Shown: positions 51,927-61,067 of the stretch, in pieces
Position numbering within the stretch: the stretch's first letter is position 1
How the letters are laid out: each line of letters opens with the position of its first letter
Position numbers and translations under genes: made by a program
Source: Natronomonas sp. CBA1123
Lineage (GTDB): Archaea > Halobacteriota > Halobacteria > Halobacteriales > Haloarculaceae
Reading direction: 5' to 3'
DNA: 64,000 nucleotides
Assembly: GCF_009741925.1 (NCBI RefSeq)
Contig: NZ_WPCC01000001.1
Coordinates: forward strand, 1 to 64,000
Notes under the pieces: model-generated
Seen by the model: only the letters and a program-made list of their open reading frames with translations
Told to the model about the DNA's origin: nothing
Database searches by the model: none

Positions 51927-53909
51927 CTAGCTGTCGGCGAACTCGATACCGGTGATTTCGAATCGTGCGCCGCCGTCGGCGCCGTCGGTCACGTCGATGG
52001 ACCACTCGTGGGCTTCGACGATTTGTTGTACGATACTCAGACCGAATCCGGTTCCCTCCTCTCTCGTCGAATAGCCGGTTTCGAAGACCTCGCCGTGGTC
52101 CTCTGGGGGTATCCCAGCCCCGTCGTCCTCGACGTAGATGCCGTCGTCCAACTCGCCGAACGTCACCGTCACACCCTCACCGCCGTGTTCGATTGCGTCG
52201 TCGGACTGTGTCCGACTGCCCGTGGAACCGTGTTCCACGGCGTTGCGGATGAGGTTCTCGAACACCTGTTTGAGGCGGCTCTCGTCGGCCAGTACCGTCC
52301 GGTCGATGTCCGTTCGTAGCGTCGCGTCCCCGGTTTCGACGTTCGACCAACACCGCTCGACGAGCGGCGATACCGCGATGGGTTCTCGGTCCGTCACCGT
52401 CGCGCCCTGCCGGGCCAGCGTGAGGAGGTCCTCGATTAACGCTTCCATTCGGTCGTGTGCCTTCCGGACGTGTTCGATGTCCTCGCTGTCACACTCCTCG
52501 CTGACGAGTTCTAACCGCCCCTTGGCGACGGTGAGTGGGTTCCGGAGGTCGTGTGAGAGGACACTGGCGAACTCCTCGAGCCGTTCGTTCTGCCGTTCGA
52601 GTTCCCGCACCTGTTGTTCGTCCGTGATATCGAGATACAGCGCGTGCGTTCCGATTATTTCGCCATCTCGGTCTCGACGAGGTACCGCGCGGAGAATCGT
52701 GAGTATCTCCTGTCCCTCACGGGTCACCAGCGTCCGTTGTTCGCGGAGGAAATCGCCGGTGAGGGCTCGCTCGTACCCCGCCTTGTCGATTAGCCGTCCA
52801 GTCGACCGTTGGGTGTAGTAGTCGGCCAGTGGCGTTCCGCGGAGTTCATCGCGGGTGTATCCGAGCCGGTCGGCGAAGGCCCGATTGCAGTCCTCGATAA
52901 TCGGCTCCCCATCGACGGCTCTCGTGAACACCACCATCACCGGGGCCTCCTCGAACAGCGTCCGATACTGGTCGGTGTACTGTCGCTGAAGTTCGATTCG
53001 GTGGTAGGCGTGTGCTATCGTCTCGCCGACGTTCGAGAGCAGTCGTCGTTCGCGCTCGTCGAACGCGTAGGTCCGGTCGGCGTAGACGTTCAAGACACCA
53101 TACAGCGTCCCCTCGCGGACGAGCGGAACGGCCGCGCTGGACCGATACCCTCGTTCGAGGGCCTCTCGCCGCCACGGTTCGTATTCGGAGTCCTCGGGGA
53201 TGTTCTGCATCACCGCGATGGTGCCGGTTCGGACTGCCTGCCCGGTGGGGCCACGCCCCGTGGGGCTCTCGTCGACGGTTATCTCGATTGCTTCGAGGTA
53301 ATCGCTCTCGATGCCGGCGGAACTCCGGGGTTCGACGGTTCGTGACTCGGCGTCGTATTCGCCGATCCACGCGAACTGATACGGCTCGGCATCACTGATA
53401 ATCTCACAAACGCGGGCGTCGACCTCGCTTCGCGCCGTTGCACGGACCAGGACCTCGTCGATGTTCCGAACGACCGTATTGATTCGTTGTTCCGCCGCCG
53501 CCTGTTGGTTCGCCCGGTATTGTTCGACCGCGTTTCGAATCCGATTCGACAGGAGCGTGTACTGGTCGGTGCCGGTATCCTTCTGGAGGTAATCGGTCAC
53601 CCCGGCGCGAATCGCCTCACCCGCGACTTCCTCGGAGCCCTTCCCCGTATACAGGACGAATGGAAGGTCCGGATGGTCCGCTCGAACCGCCCTGAGGAAT
53701 TCGATACCGTTCTGGCCGGGCATCTCGTAATCCGAGATGATACAATCGAAGTCCTCCTCGGCGAGTCGGTCTAACCCTTCTTCGGCGCTGGCTGCCGAGT
53801 GAATATCGAATCGGTCGTCCTCCTTCTGGAGAAAGCGGGAAACGAGTTCAGTGAGACGGGTATCATCGTCGACGTGCAGGATGTGAATCGTATCACCCGT
53901 CTTGCGCAT
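51927..53909 (-). CDS. Hybrid sensor histidine kinase with receiver, GAF and PAS domains
   Basis: 660 aa, no membrane segments. Receiver domain 1-125 with acidic pocket and Asp60 (ISDYEMPG), GAF about 145-305, PAS about 310-430, then HisKA with His453 (SVLSHDLRNPL) and HATPase about 540-655 (NLIRNAVEHG, DDGAGIPPED, GTGFGLSIVQQ). Cytoplasmic signal-transduction kinase of the haloarchaeal receiver-first type. It lies between an S9 peptidase and its relic. Confidence 0.93.
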   Translation of the reverse strand: MRKTGDTIHILHVDDDTRLTELVSRFLQKEDDRFDIHSAASAEEGLDRLAEEDFDCIISDYEMPGQNGIEFLRAVRADHPDLPFVLYTGKGSEEVAGEAIRAGVTDYLQKDTGTDQYTLLSNRIRNAVEQYRANQQAAAEQRINTVVRNIDEVLVRATARSEVDARVCEIISDAEPYQFAWIGEYDAESRTVEPRSSAGIESDYLEAIEITVDESPTGRGPTGQAVRTGTIAVMQNIPEDSEYEPWRREALERGYRSSAAVPLVREGTLYGVLNVYADRTYAFDERERRLLSNVGETIAHAYHRIELQRQYTDQYRTLFEEAPVMVVFTRAVDGEPIIEDCNRAFADRLGYTRDELRGTPLADYYTQRSTGRLIDKAGYERALTGDFLREQRTLVTREGQEILTILRAVPRRDRDGEIIGTHALYLDITDEQQVRELERQNERLEEFASVLSHDLRNPLTVAKGRLELVSEECDSEDIEHVRKAHDRMEALIEDLLTLARQGATVTDREPIAVSPLVERCWSNVETGDATLRTDIDRTVLADESRLKQVFENLIRNAVEHGSTGSRTQSDDAIEHGGEGVTVTFGELDDGIYVEDDGAGIPPEDHGEVFETGYSTREEGTGFGLSIVQQIVEAHEWSIDVTDGADGGARFEITGIEFADS

Positions 53910-53983
53910 ACGTAGTTTAGCCGCTACTGGTATTTCAATGTCGGCCGATGTTTCGCTCTCGAAACGGACGGCAACGGCCCCGT

Positions 53984-55897
53984 TCAGACCCCAGCGACCC
54001 GCCGGTCGAGGAAATCCACGAGCAACCTGAACATTCGCTCTTTCTGGTCGATATCCGAAGACGCGTGGCCCTCCTCGCCGAGTTCGTGATACTCGAAGTC
54101 GCCGTCTTCACCCTCGTCGTAGCCGAGTTCGTCGAGTCGGTCGCGGAACAGTCGCGCCTGCGAGACGGGGACGCGGCTGTCGTTGACGCCGTGGAGCATG
54201 AACAGCGGTGCCGTGAGGTTCTCGGCGTGGGTGATGGGCGAGCGCTCCCGATACAACTCGGGGGCGTCCTCGGGCGTGCCGAGGTACTGCTCCATCAACT
54301 CAGTCCGGTAGTGTGGCATCGTCGTCTCGTACATCTCCTCGAGGTCGGTGAGGCCAATCCACGCGACACCGGCGTCGTACAGCGAAGGGTACTGGACGAT
54401 TTGCCAGTACGCCGAGTAGCCGCCGTAGGAACCGCCGAAGACGACGATGCGGTCCTCGTCGACCCACTCGCGGTCGGCGAGGACCCTTTCGAGACCGATT
54501 GCCACGTCGCCCTGTTCGGCGCCGCCCCAGTCGTCGTACAGCGCCTCGATGAACGCCCGGCCGCGGCCGGTCGACCCGCGGTAGTTCACCTGCAGGACCG
54601 AATACCCCTGCTGGGCGAGGACCTGCGTGTAGAGGTCGAAGGCCTTGTCGTTGCGGCCGCGCGGGCCGCCGTGAGGATTGACGACGAGCGGCGAGGGTCG
54701 CTCTCCGGAGTCGTACAACAGCGCGCCGATTTCGTACGTCTCGTAGGGGTCGTGGTCGACGGCTTCGGCGTCGGCCTCGGGAACGCCGTCGGAGTCGAAG
54801 GTGAAGTACTCGGCGTCGGCGAAATCACCGGGCGAGAAGGGGCCGTGGTCGGCTTCGACGAGCGTCTCGGTAGTGTCGTCTCGGAGGTCGTAAGCCAGCA
54901 GGTCGGGGCGAGTAGTCGGCGTCGTGTGTTGTAACAGGATACGGTCCTCGTCGATGACGGAGTTCCCCGCCAGCCCGAAGTCGGCGACGCCCTCCGACAG
55001 GTCCAGTTCCCGGCTCTCGCCGGAGTCGAGGTCGTAGACGACCGGAACGACCGAGGCATCTCGAACCCGCGTCGCGACGACGTATTCGCCGTCGTCGCCG
55101 AAGCACTCCGGGTGTTCCTCGAATGCGAGGTCCCCGAGCCACCGCACGGTATCCTCGCGTAGGTCGTAGACGCCACAGCGGGTTCGGTCCTCGGTGTTAT
55201 CGGAGACGAGCAGGCGGTCGCCGTCGGGCCCCCAGTCGGCGACGACGGCTTCCGCGCCCGTCTCGCCGATGTCGAGGTTGCGCGCGTCCGAGTCGTCGTC
55301 AGCGCCACCGGCGGGACCGTCGGCATCGAGGGAGTCGACCGACGCGACGTAGGCGTCGCGGTTGTCGAAGTCGTCGGTCTCGTTGGTCGTGTAGGCGATG
55401 CGCTCGCCGTCGGGGGAGAGCATCGACGACCAGACGGCGCGGTCGTAGTCGGTGAGTTGGGTCACCTCGTCGCCGCCGAGAGCGTGGCGATAACAGTTCA
55501 TCTGGCCGTCTCGCGAGGAGCCGACGACGACGAACTCCCCGTCGGGGTCGACATCGTGGACGGTGTTCTGGGCCTCGGAGGCGGCGACGGTTTCGACGGT
55601 GCCGTCGGCGTCGATAGCGCGGATGTCGTTCTGTTCGTCGCCGCCCTCGTCGTCGTGGAAGAACACGCGCTCGCCGTCGGCGTCCCACTGCAGGAACCAG
55701 CGGGCGTTGCGCGGTACCTCGCCGTCACTCCACTGGGTCGACTCGCCGGTCTCGATGTCGAGAACGTGCAGTTCGTTGCGGCCAGTCACGTCGTAGTAGT
55801 AGGCGACTCGGTCGCCGTCCGGTGAGACGGTCGGGTGGGCCAGCGTCGGCAGCGCGGCGAGTGCTTCCAGTGGGTCCTGTTCAGAATCGAGCGACAT
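53984..55897 (-). CDS. S9 prolyl-oligopeptidase/acylaminoacyl-peptidase
   Basis: 637 aa from ATG at 55897 (MSLDSEQDPLEALAALP). N-terminal beta-propeller with TVSPDGDRVAYYYDV-type blades, C-terminal alpha/beta hydrolase with catalytic Ser in VFGGSYGGYSA, Asp in HGVNDSRVP, His in GEEGHASS. Cleaves short peptides or releases acylated N-terminal residues. No signal peptide, so cytoplasmic. The longer upstream frame is rejected because it is rich in Arg/Gly. Confidence 0.93.
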   Translation of the reverse strand: MSLDSEQDPLEALAALPTLAHPTVSPDGDRVAYYYDVTGRNELHVLDIETGESTQWSDGEVPRNARWFLQWDADGERVFFHDDEGGDEQNDIRAIDADGTVETVAASEAQNTVHDVDPDGEFVVVGSSRDGQMNCYRHALGGDEVTQLTDYDRAVWSSMLSPDGERIAYTTNETDDFDNRDAYVASVDSLDADGPAGGADDDSDARNLDIGETGAEAVVADWGPDGDRLLVSDNTEDRTRCGVYDLREDTVRWLGDLAFEEHPECFGDDGEYVVATRVRDASVVPVVYDLDSGESRELDLSEGVADFGLAGNSVIDEDRILLQHTTPTTRPDLLAYDLRDDTTETLVEADHGPFSPGDFADAEYFTFDSDGVPEADAEAVDHDPYETYEIGALLYDSGERPSPLVVNPHGGPRGRNDKAFDLYTQVLAQQGYSVLQVNYRGSTGRGRAFIEALYDDWGGAEQGDVAIGLERVLADREWVDEDRIVVFGGSYGGYSAYWQIVQYPSLYDAGVAWIGLTDLEEMYETTMPHYRTELMEQYLGTPEDAPELYRERSPITHAENLTAPLFMLHGVNDSRVPVSQARLFRDRLDELGYDEGEDGDFEYHELGEEGHASSDIDQKERMFRLLVDFLDRRVAGV

Positions 55898-56028
55898 AGC
55901 CGACACCTTGTGGCGGCGGCGATTTATCCGTTCGGCTCTCGGGACGCCCACGCCGAATAAGGCATCATAAACCCCACCTCGACACACCGGCACAACGTAT
56001 AGGTGGGGTCCGCGAGTCGTGAGTTTCC

Positions 56029-57111
56029 ATGACGACCGTATTCCTCACCGGCTTCCCCGGGTTTCTCGGGAGCGCACTCGTCGAACGATTGCTCGACCGG
56101 CACGACGACGAGACGACCGTCACCTGTCTCATTCAGTCGAAGTACCGCTCGCAGGCCGAAACGAAAGCCGAAGAAATCGAGGCCGAACACGACGCCGAGG
56201 GGCGCATCGAGTTGGTCGAGGGCGACATCACGGACGCCGACCTCGGGTTGGGCGAGGCCTACGACGACCTCCAGGCCGACAGCGTCGAAGTCTATCACCT
56301 CGCGGCCATCTACGATTTGACGATGGACCGCGAACCCGGCCGGCTGGTCAACATCGAGGGGACGCGGCACGTCCTCGATTTCGCCGAAGGTGGGAACGTC
56401 GACCGGCTGCACTACGTCAGTTCCGTCGTCGTCTCGGGCATCTACGAGGGCCGATTCACCGAGGACATGCTACAGGAGGGCCAGCAGTTCTGTAACTACT
56501 ACGAGACGACCAAACACATGGCCGAGGTTCTCGTCCAACAGCGGATGGACGAGATACCGACGACCATCTATCGGCCGGGCGTCGCCGTCGGCGACAGCGA
56601 GACCGGCGAGACACAGAAGTACGACGGCCCCTACGCCTTCGTCGAGATGCTACTCGACCAGGGCGACAACGCCGTGATTCCCGCTCCCCGCGGCGCCAGC
56701 GATGCCGAGTTCAACCTCGTGCCCCGCGATTACGTCGTCGACGCACTCGGCTACCTCAGCGGTATCGAGGAATCCGAAGGGAAGGTGTATCATCTCGCGG
56801 ACCCCGACCCGCCGACGACGACCGAACTCATCAAGACGTTCGGCGAGGCCGCCGGCAAGAGCCGAACCATCGTCGTCCCGTATCCGAAGGGTATCGTCAA
56901 GGGGCTCCTGGCGTCGTTATCGCCCGAGAGCGACCTGCTCAAAAGCGGCGGTCTGGAGTACCAGACGTGGGGGGCGAGCTTCGATTGTACCAACGCCGTC
57001 GAGGACCTCGAAGGGTCGGGCATCGAGTGTCCGTCCTTCGACTCCTACGCCGAGAACCTCGTCGATTTCGTCCGCGAGAACCCGGATATCGACGAAGGCG
57101 CGATGAACTAG
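56029..57111 (+). CDS. NAD-dependent epimerase/dehydratase (extended SDR)
   Basis: 360 aa. Rossmann start TTVFLTGFPGFLGSALVERLL, and YYETTKHMAEVLV with the Tyr-x3-Lys catalytic pair. It belongs to the extended SDR group, near thioester-reductase/epimerase-like proteins. Substrate unknown. Divergent from the S9 peptidase. Confidence 0.87.
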   Translation: MTTVFLTGFPGFLGSALVERLLDRHDDETTVTCLIQSKYRSQAETKAEEIEAEHDAEGRIELVEGDITDADLGLGEAYDDLQADSVEVYHLAAIYDLTMDREPGRLVNIEGTRHVLDFAEGGNVDRLHYVSSVVVSGIYEGRFTEDMLQEGQQFCNYYETTKHMAEVLVQQRMDEIPTTIYRPGVAVGDSETGETQKYDGPYAFVEMLLDQGDNAVIPAPRGASDAEFNLVPRDYVVDALGYLSGIEESEGKVYHLADPDPPTTTELIKTFGEAAGKSRTIVVPYPKGIVKGLLASLSPESDLLKSGGLEYQTWGASFDCTNAVEDLEGSGIECPSFDSYAENLVDFVRENPDIDEGAMN

Positions 57112-57231
57112 GGGAGTTTCCAGTTCGACAGGAGAGTGCGCAGTCCGTCCGTATCGAGGTCTTATGCGAATCGACGGAATCCCGATTCTACGATGTCGTC
57201 CGCATCTCGAAGCAGTTGGTTTCCCGCCGCT

Positions 57232-57675
57232 TCAGGGGTTGTCCGATTCCTCCCAGATGATACCGAGTCGCTCGTCGACCCATGGGAGTACGACTGTCTC
57301 GAGGTGCGCTGTAACGTCGGTAGGGAAGGTTCTGTCTTCGGCGTTCGCCGTGCTGGCGTCCGGCAGCGGGTGGAAATGGTCCACACTGCTGTGGTTCTGG
57401 TCGTGACGATCCCATCGACATTGCCGTTGCTCGCCGAGATACGTCTCGAGGTACGAGCAATGGAACTCGCCGTTGGTGTACAGCCGAATTTCGAGCCGCA
57501 CCGAGTCGATTGCTTCAGGGTAGTATGCAGTGTCCAGTTCGACGACGAGCGTCTCCTGTCGGTTCTTGGGGAACAGGGAGGTGCCAGCGATCTCCCTTCG
57601 CTGTCCGAAGAGTCCCGCGAGGTAGCGAAGCGTCTCGGCATCGACCCGGCGCTCGCCGTCTTCACTACCGTCCAC
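57232..57675 (-). CDS. Partner protein of the HTH module, copy 1
   Basis: 147 aa from GTG at 57675, two bases after the restored stop of the upstream HTH gene (57678). It contains a His-rich centre (RWDRHDQNHSSVDHFHPLPD) and a helical C-terminus (AHLETVVLPWVDERLGIIW). The same pairing recurs at 58965-59763, where the partner is interrupted. Pairs of HTH protein and small partner are typical of toxin-antitoxin-like loci (TumA/TumE shape), but I cannot assign it with certainty. Confidence 0.7.
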   Translation of the reverse strand: MDGSEDGERRVDAETLRYLAGLFGQRREIAGTSLFPKNRQETLVVELDTAYYPEAIDSVRLEIRLYTNGEFHCSYLETYLGEQRQCRWDRHDQNHSSVDHFHPLPDASTANAEDRTFPTDVTAHLETVVLPWVDERLGIIWEESDNP

Positions 57676-57677
57676 AG

Positions 57678-58203
57678 TTAGGCGGCCTCCGACCCCGGGG
57701 CGGAGTTCCCCGACCGACGTTTTCGAACCGTTTCGAGCCGTTCGATTCGTCGCCGCACCGTTTTCCACTCGCTGAGGTCCATCCAGACGGCTTCGAGGTC
57801 GTCGTAATCAGCGTGAGCAAGCGCGTCGACGGCATCGGGGGGCGTCAGTATCGTACGTCTCGCGGAACTGGCGCTCGCGTGCGGTCAGCTCCTCGAGTCG
57901 CTGCTGGAGTTCCTCAGTCGAGAGTTCGTCGAGACGGTTCTGTTTCCGCCATTCGAAGTACGATTCGTTTCGTCGGTACGTTACGGGGTCCTCCGAAGCG
58001 ACATCGAGCACCCCGATATCGGCAAGTCGCCGGAGATGCCGACGCGCCGTATCGGGAGCACAGTCCGCGCGGTCGGCGATTTCGGCGATTCGAGCCGGGT
58101 CATACAGCTGTAGTGCCACTCGGTAGACTCGCTCGTCGGCCGGTTCAGCCGCAAGCGTCTCGCTGATTCCCTCCGTCAGTTCGAACTCCGGTGGGGATGG
58201 CAT
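57678..58203 (-). CDS. HTH protein (DUF7342-like), copy 1, frameshifted
   Basis: Literal frame from ATG 58203 runs ISETLAAEPADERVYRVALQ and a winged HTH (RIAEIADRADCAPDTARRHLRRL), then ends RCRRRACSR. Removing one base from the G6 run at 57837-57842 continues as DAVDALAHADYDD and ends SGNSAPGSEAA at 57678, giving 174 aa, in line with the intact copy at 58965 (170 aa). Both copies have a helical coiled-coil tail after YFEWR. Probable DNA-binding autoregulator or antitoxin; frameshift real or an artefact. Confidence 0.72.
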
Positions 58204-58322
58204 AGCTGTCTTTCATCGTTGTAGACTAATATATTTTCCTTGGATAGAATTATTTAGTCTGTTCTGGATTTTCTGATGGCACCGTTCTCCAAGCGAAGGC
58301 CGTGGGTCGAGCTTCGTACGTC

Positions 58323-58874
58323 CTATTCAATTTTAAGCGCGTACTGCAACACCGCAAGCGCCGACCGCCCGTCTCTGAGGTCGCCGGTGACAGCCCGCTC
58401 CTGCAGTTCCGGGAAGGTCGTGGTCGTCACACGAATCGATTCGTTGTCGTCGAGGTCCTGTTCGGCCGTTGGCGTACACCCACGGGCGACGACGTAGTGA
58501 AACACTGAATCGAAGAGGCCGTTGGCCGGTTCGTACGTCGCCAGTCGTTCGATAGCGTCGGCCTCGTAACCGGTTTCCTCTCGCAGCTCGCGGTGGGCGG
58601 CCGCAAGAAGGTCGGTGTCGTCGTCTTCGAGGCCGCCTGCTGGCAGGCCGTAGTTGACGCGTTTGACGGCCTGTCGCCACTCCTCAATGACGACCACGTC
58701 GCCGTCGTCGGTGAACGGTAGCACGACGACCGACGGCGGTTCCGAGACGTAGTGAAACTCGGTGTCGGTGCCGTTCGGGAGGCGCACCTCGTCGCGAACC
58801 ACGTCGAAGCCGGGGCAGGTGTAGTCGGTTTCAGAATCCAGCGTCTCCCACGCGAGGTCGTCTTCGTCTGCCAT
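58323..58874 (-). CDS. NUDIX hydrolase
   Basis: 183 aa. The NUDIX box is visible as GLEDDDTDLLAAAHRELREETGYEA (G-x5-E-x5-[UA]-x-R-E-x2-E-E-x-G-U pattern). ADP-ribose pyrophosphatase-like layout (EEWRQAVKRVNYGLPAGG). Hydrolyses nucleoside diphosphates linked to X; the substrate is not clear. It lies between the two HTH/partner modules. Confidence 0.9.
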   Translation of the reverse strand: MADEDDLAWETLDSETDYTCPGFDVVRDEVRLPNGTDTEFHYVSEPPSVVVLPFTDDGDVVVIEEWRQAVKRVNYGLPAGGLEDDDTDLLAAAHRELREETGYEADAIERLATYEPANGLFDSVFHYVVARGCTPTAEQDLDDNESIRVTTTTFPELQERAVTGDLRDGRSALAVLQYALKIE

Positions 58875-58964
58875 ACCGTCTGTTGTGCGCCGGTAGTTGA
58901 AACAACTCTCGAAGAATTATTTCTTGACTAAAGGATTATATTCCATCAGACAGTAGTCAGCGGT

Positions 58965-59477
58965 ATGGTACGCTCGAATGGAGAGTCGTTCGAGAACCCG
59001 TTTACCGAAACCGAATCGGCCGAAGAGCGCGTCTACGGTGCACTCCTACAGACGAGGGAGCCAGCTACCGCGAACGATATTGCGAATAGAGCCGACTGTG
59101 ACCCGAAAACCGCTCGGAAGTATCTCGCGTGGTTCGGCAAACTCGGCATCGCTACCGAACACGATGGCGAGCCGACCACCTACGAACGAAACGACCAATA
59201 CTTCGAATGGCGACGAGTGAACGACCTCGCGACGACACACTCCTCCGAGGAACTGCAACGCCGCGTCCAGGAGTTGCTCGACCGAATCGAGACCTACGAA
59301 GAGCGGTACGGAACCGACCGTCCGGGCGATGTCGACGCCCTCACACCGCCGGAAGGCGTTTCGACCGAAACCGCGTTCGCGGAGTTGACCGACTGGGCGA
59401 CGGCGCGTGAAGAACTCCACCGCCACGAGCGCGCTCGTCGGCTACAGGCGAGTGACGCCGAATCCGCAGCACTGTGA
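58965..59477 (+). CDS. HTH protein (DUF7342-like), copy 2
   Basis: 170 aa. EERVYGALLQTREPATANDIANRADCDPKTARKYLAWFGKLGIA is a winged helix-turn-helix, followed by YFEWRRVNDLATTHSSEEL and a long helical tail. Same architecture as copy 1, though diverged. TATA-like gattatatt about 30 bases upstream of the ATG. The partner gene begins 3 bases after its stop. Confidence 0.78.
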   Translation: MVRSNGESFENPFTETESAEERVYGALLQTREPATANDIANRADCDPKTARKYLAWFGKLGIATEHDGEPTTYERNDQYFEWRRVNDLATTHSSEELQRRVQELLDRIETYEERYGTDRPGDVDALTPPEGVSTETAFAELTDWATAREELHRHERARRLQASDAESAAL

Positions 59478-59480
59478 CGG

Positions 59481-59763
59481 ATGGCTAATTCGTCCGACGA
59501 AGCAGACCGGAAGCCGCCCCGTATCGACCGTGCCATCCTCGAAGACATCGGAGACCGGCTCCGAACGACACCACAGTTCGACAGCGCACCCATCGTGACC
59601 GCCGATGGTCAAACGCGACTGAAAGCCGTCGTCGATTCAAATCGGAATCCACCCGAGGTCGAACAGCGGTATCTGGACATACGCTGGTATACGAACGACG
59701 ATTTCCGCATTCACTATCACGAACGATGGGCAGATGAGACGTGGATGAAACGGTGGGGTGACA
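59481..59763 (+). pseudogene. Partner gene, copy 2, 5' part, split by IS200/IS605 element
   Basis: Begins MANSSDEADRKPPRIDRAIL. The region to DETWMKRWGD aligns with copy 1 (RLEIRLYTNGEFHCSYLETY). The frame then runs into insertion-element DNA. The 3' part resumes beyond the element near 61482. Compared with copy 1, the missing part is the His-rich middle and the C-terminus. Confidence 0.75.
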
Positions 59764-59767
59764 TCCT

Positions 59768-59830
59768 CCGCGCCGTGAACGGCGCGGCTTCCCTGCATGG
59801 GAATACCGGCTACCTACCGGCAGTGGGTTC
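59768..59830 (-). ncRNA. Putative IS right end / omega-RNA scaffold of TnpB
   Basis: Three inverted repeats: CCGCGCCGT/ACGGCGCGG (59768-59787, loop GA), TTCCC/GGGAA (59789-59803) and CCGG-based repeats around 59806-59822, overlapping the tnpB stop. In IS605-type elements the omega-RNA starts in the 3' end of tnpB and ends at the right end, with the guide just outside. By analogy the guide would be the flanking bases below 59764. Predicted from position and structure only. Confidence 0.5.
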
Positions 59831-61066
59831 CGACCCGACCTCTCCGAGCGTCATTTGCCGTGGTTGGCTCTGCTCGGAGGGGGCCGTGGCGCTGTCACGG
59901 GCGCTCCCATCCCGTGAGATGTCATCGCCCGCCGGTTTCAGCGGCAGGCTCTCACCCCACGGGTCGTGGCGGTCAGCGATGTTAACCGCCGCATTGATGT
60001 CTGCGTGATACTCCGATACCCAACACTCCTCGTTCTGGCACCGGAACGCGTCACCGTTCCGGTGCCCGATGTGACCGCACTCGTGACACGTCTGACTCGT
60101 GTACCCCGGCCGAACGTATTCGACTGGGAGCCCAGCCTCTCGTGCTTTGTCTTCGATGCGCTCCTGCAAACGAGCGAACGCCCATGCGTGGAGGCGTCGG
60201 TTCATCCACTCGCCGTAATCGAGGTCGTCGCGGATGTGCGAGAGGTCTTCCAGCACGATTACAGGCTTCTCGAATCGCCGGGCGTACTCGACGGCCTGTC
60301 GAGATGCCTTCTCGATGTTGTCTGTGAGTGCGTTCTGGTAGCGGTCGAATCGCTCATCAATCCGCCACTCTGCGGCGTCACGCTCTTGGAGGCGCTTCAG
60401 CGTCGTGAACATCTCTTTGCGGAGGTGGCGAGCGCGGCCACCGTTGATGAGGAGTGGGTCGGTCGGAGTCCTCTGCTCGCAGGCACAGCCCGCGAGCAGG
60501 TGGGCTTCGCCAATATCGAAGCCGACTGGCGTCACGTCTTCGTCGGTCGGTTCGTAGTCCGGTTGTTCGACCGGGAACTCGACGGTGACGTGGAGCGTCC
60601 ACGACGTGCGGTGACGTTGCAGGCGGAGTTGTCCCGCTGACGCCTCACCGTCCACGAGGTCGTGCCACAGCCCCTCTTGGGCGGGGTTGATACGAAGCGG
60701 TATCCAGAAGTTAGTGCCGCGACCGGGCTGTGGCACCCACCACGTAAACTCGTAGTCGCGTTCTGGCGAGTGGTCGAACTCGGCGGCTTGGTTGGTGAGG
60801 CGAGCCGGGTGGTTGTCGTCCAACTCCTGTGCATCGTAGGTGCCGTGCAGTTGCGGGACGTAGTTGCACAAGGCCGCCTTCGCCTGATACGGCAGGTCGT
60901 AGGGCGTCACCACATCGCTGGTGGCGGTCATCGTCTCGCATCCGGCCTTGAACGCCTCGTGGAGTACTGCTCGGTAGGTGTCAAGCAGGTCGCACAGTTT
61001 TTGCTTTTTGTGGGCTGTCGGCGGAGCGAGCGTCGCCTCCAGGGTTTTCGTGGTTGTCGCAGTCAT
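59810..61066 (-). CDS. tnpB: RNA-guided endonuclease TnpB (IS605 OrfB)
   Basis: 418 aa. RuvC-like triad in order: Asp184 (VGFDIGEAHLLAG), Glu273 (VLEDLSHI) and Asp356 (SEYHADINAAVNIA). A zinc ribbon lies between: Cys327, Cys330, Cys343, Cys348. All catalytic residues are present, so it is likely active. Directly downstream of tnpA. Confidence 0.93.
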   Translation of the reverse strand: MTATTTKTLEATLAPPTAHKKQKLCDLLDTYRAVLHEAFKAGCETMTATSDVVTPYDLPYQAKAALCNYVPQLHGTYDAQELDDNHPARLTNQAAEFDHSPERDYEFTWWVPQPGRGTNFWIPLRINPAQEGLWHDLVDGEASAGQLRLQRHRTSWTLHVTVEFPVEQPDYEPTDEDVTPVGFDIGEAHLLAGCACEQRTPTDPLLINGGRARHLRKEMFTTLKRLQERDAAEWRIDERFDRYQNALTDNIEKASRQAVEYARRFEKPVIVLEDLSHIRDDLDYGEWMNRRLHAWAFARLQERIEDKAREAGLPVEYVRPGYTSQTCHECGHIGHRNGDAFRCQNEECWVSEYHADINAAVNIADRHDPWGESLPLKPAGDDISRDGSARDSATAPSEQSQPRQMTLGEVGSEPTAGR

Positions 61067-61067
61067 G

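Noticed and set aside
59481-60008. Single intact 175-aa gene starting at 59481
   Set aside because: Only the first about 94 codons resemble the paralogue; the rest reads through the IS right end and tnpB antisense.
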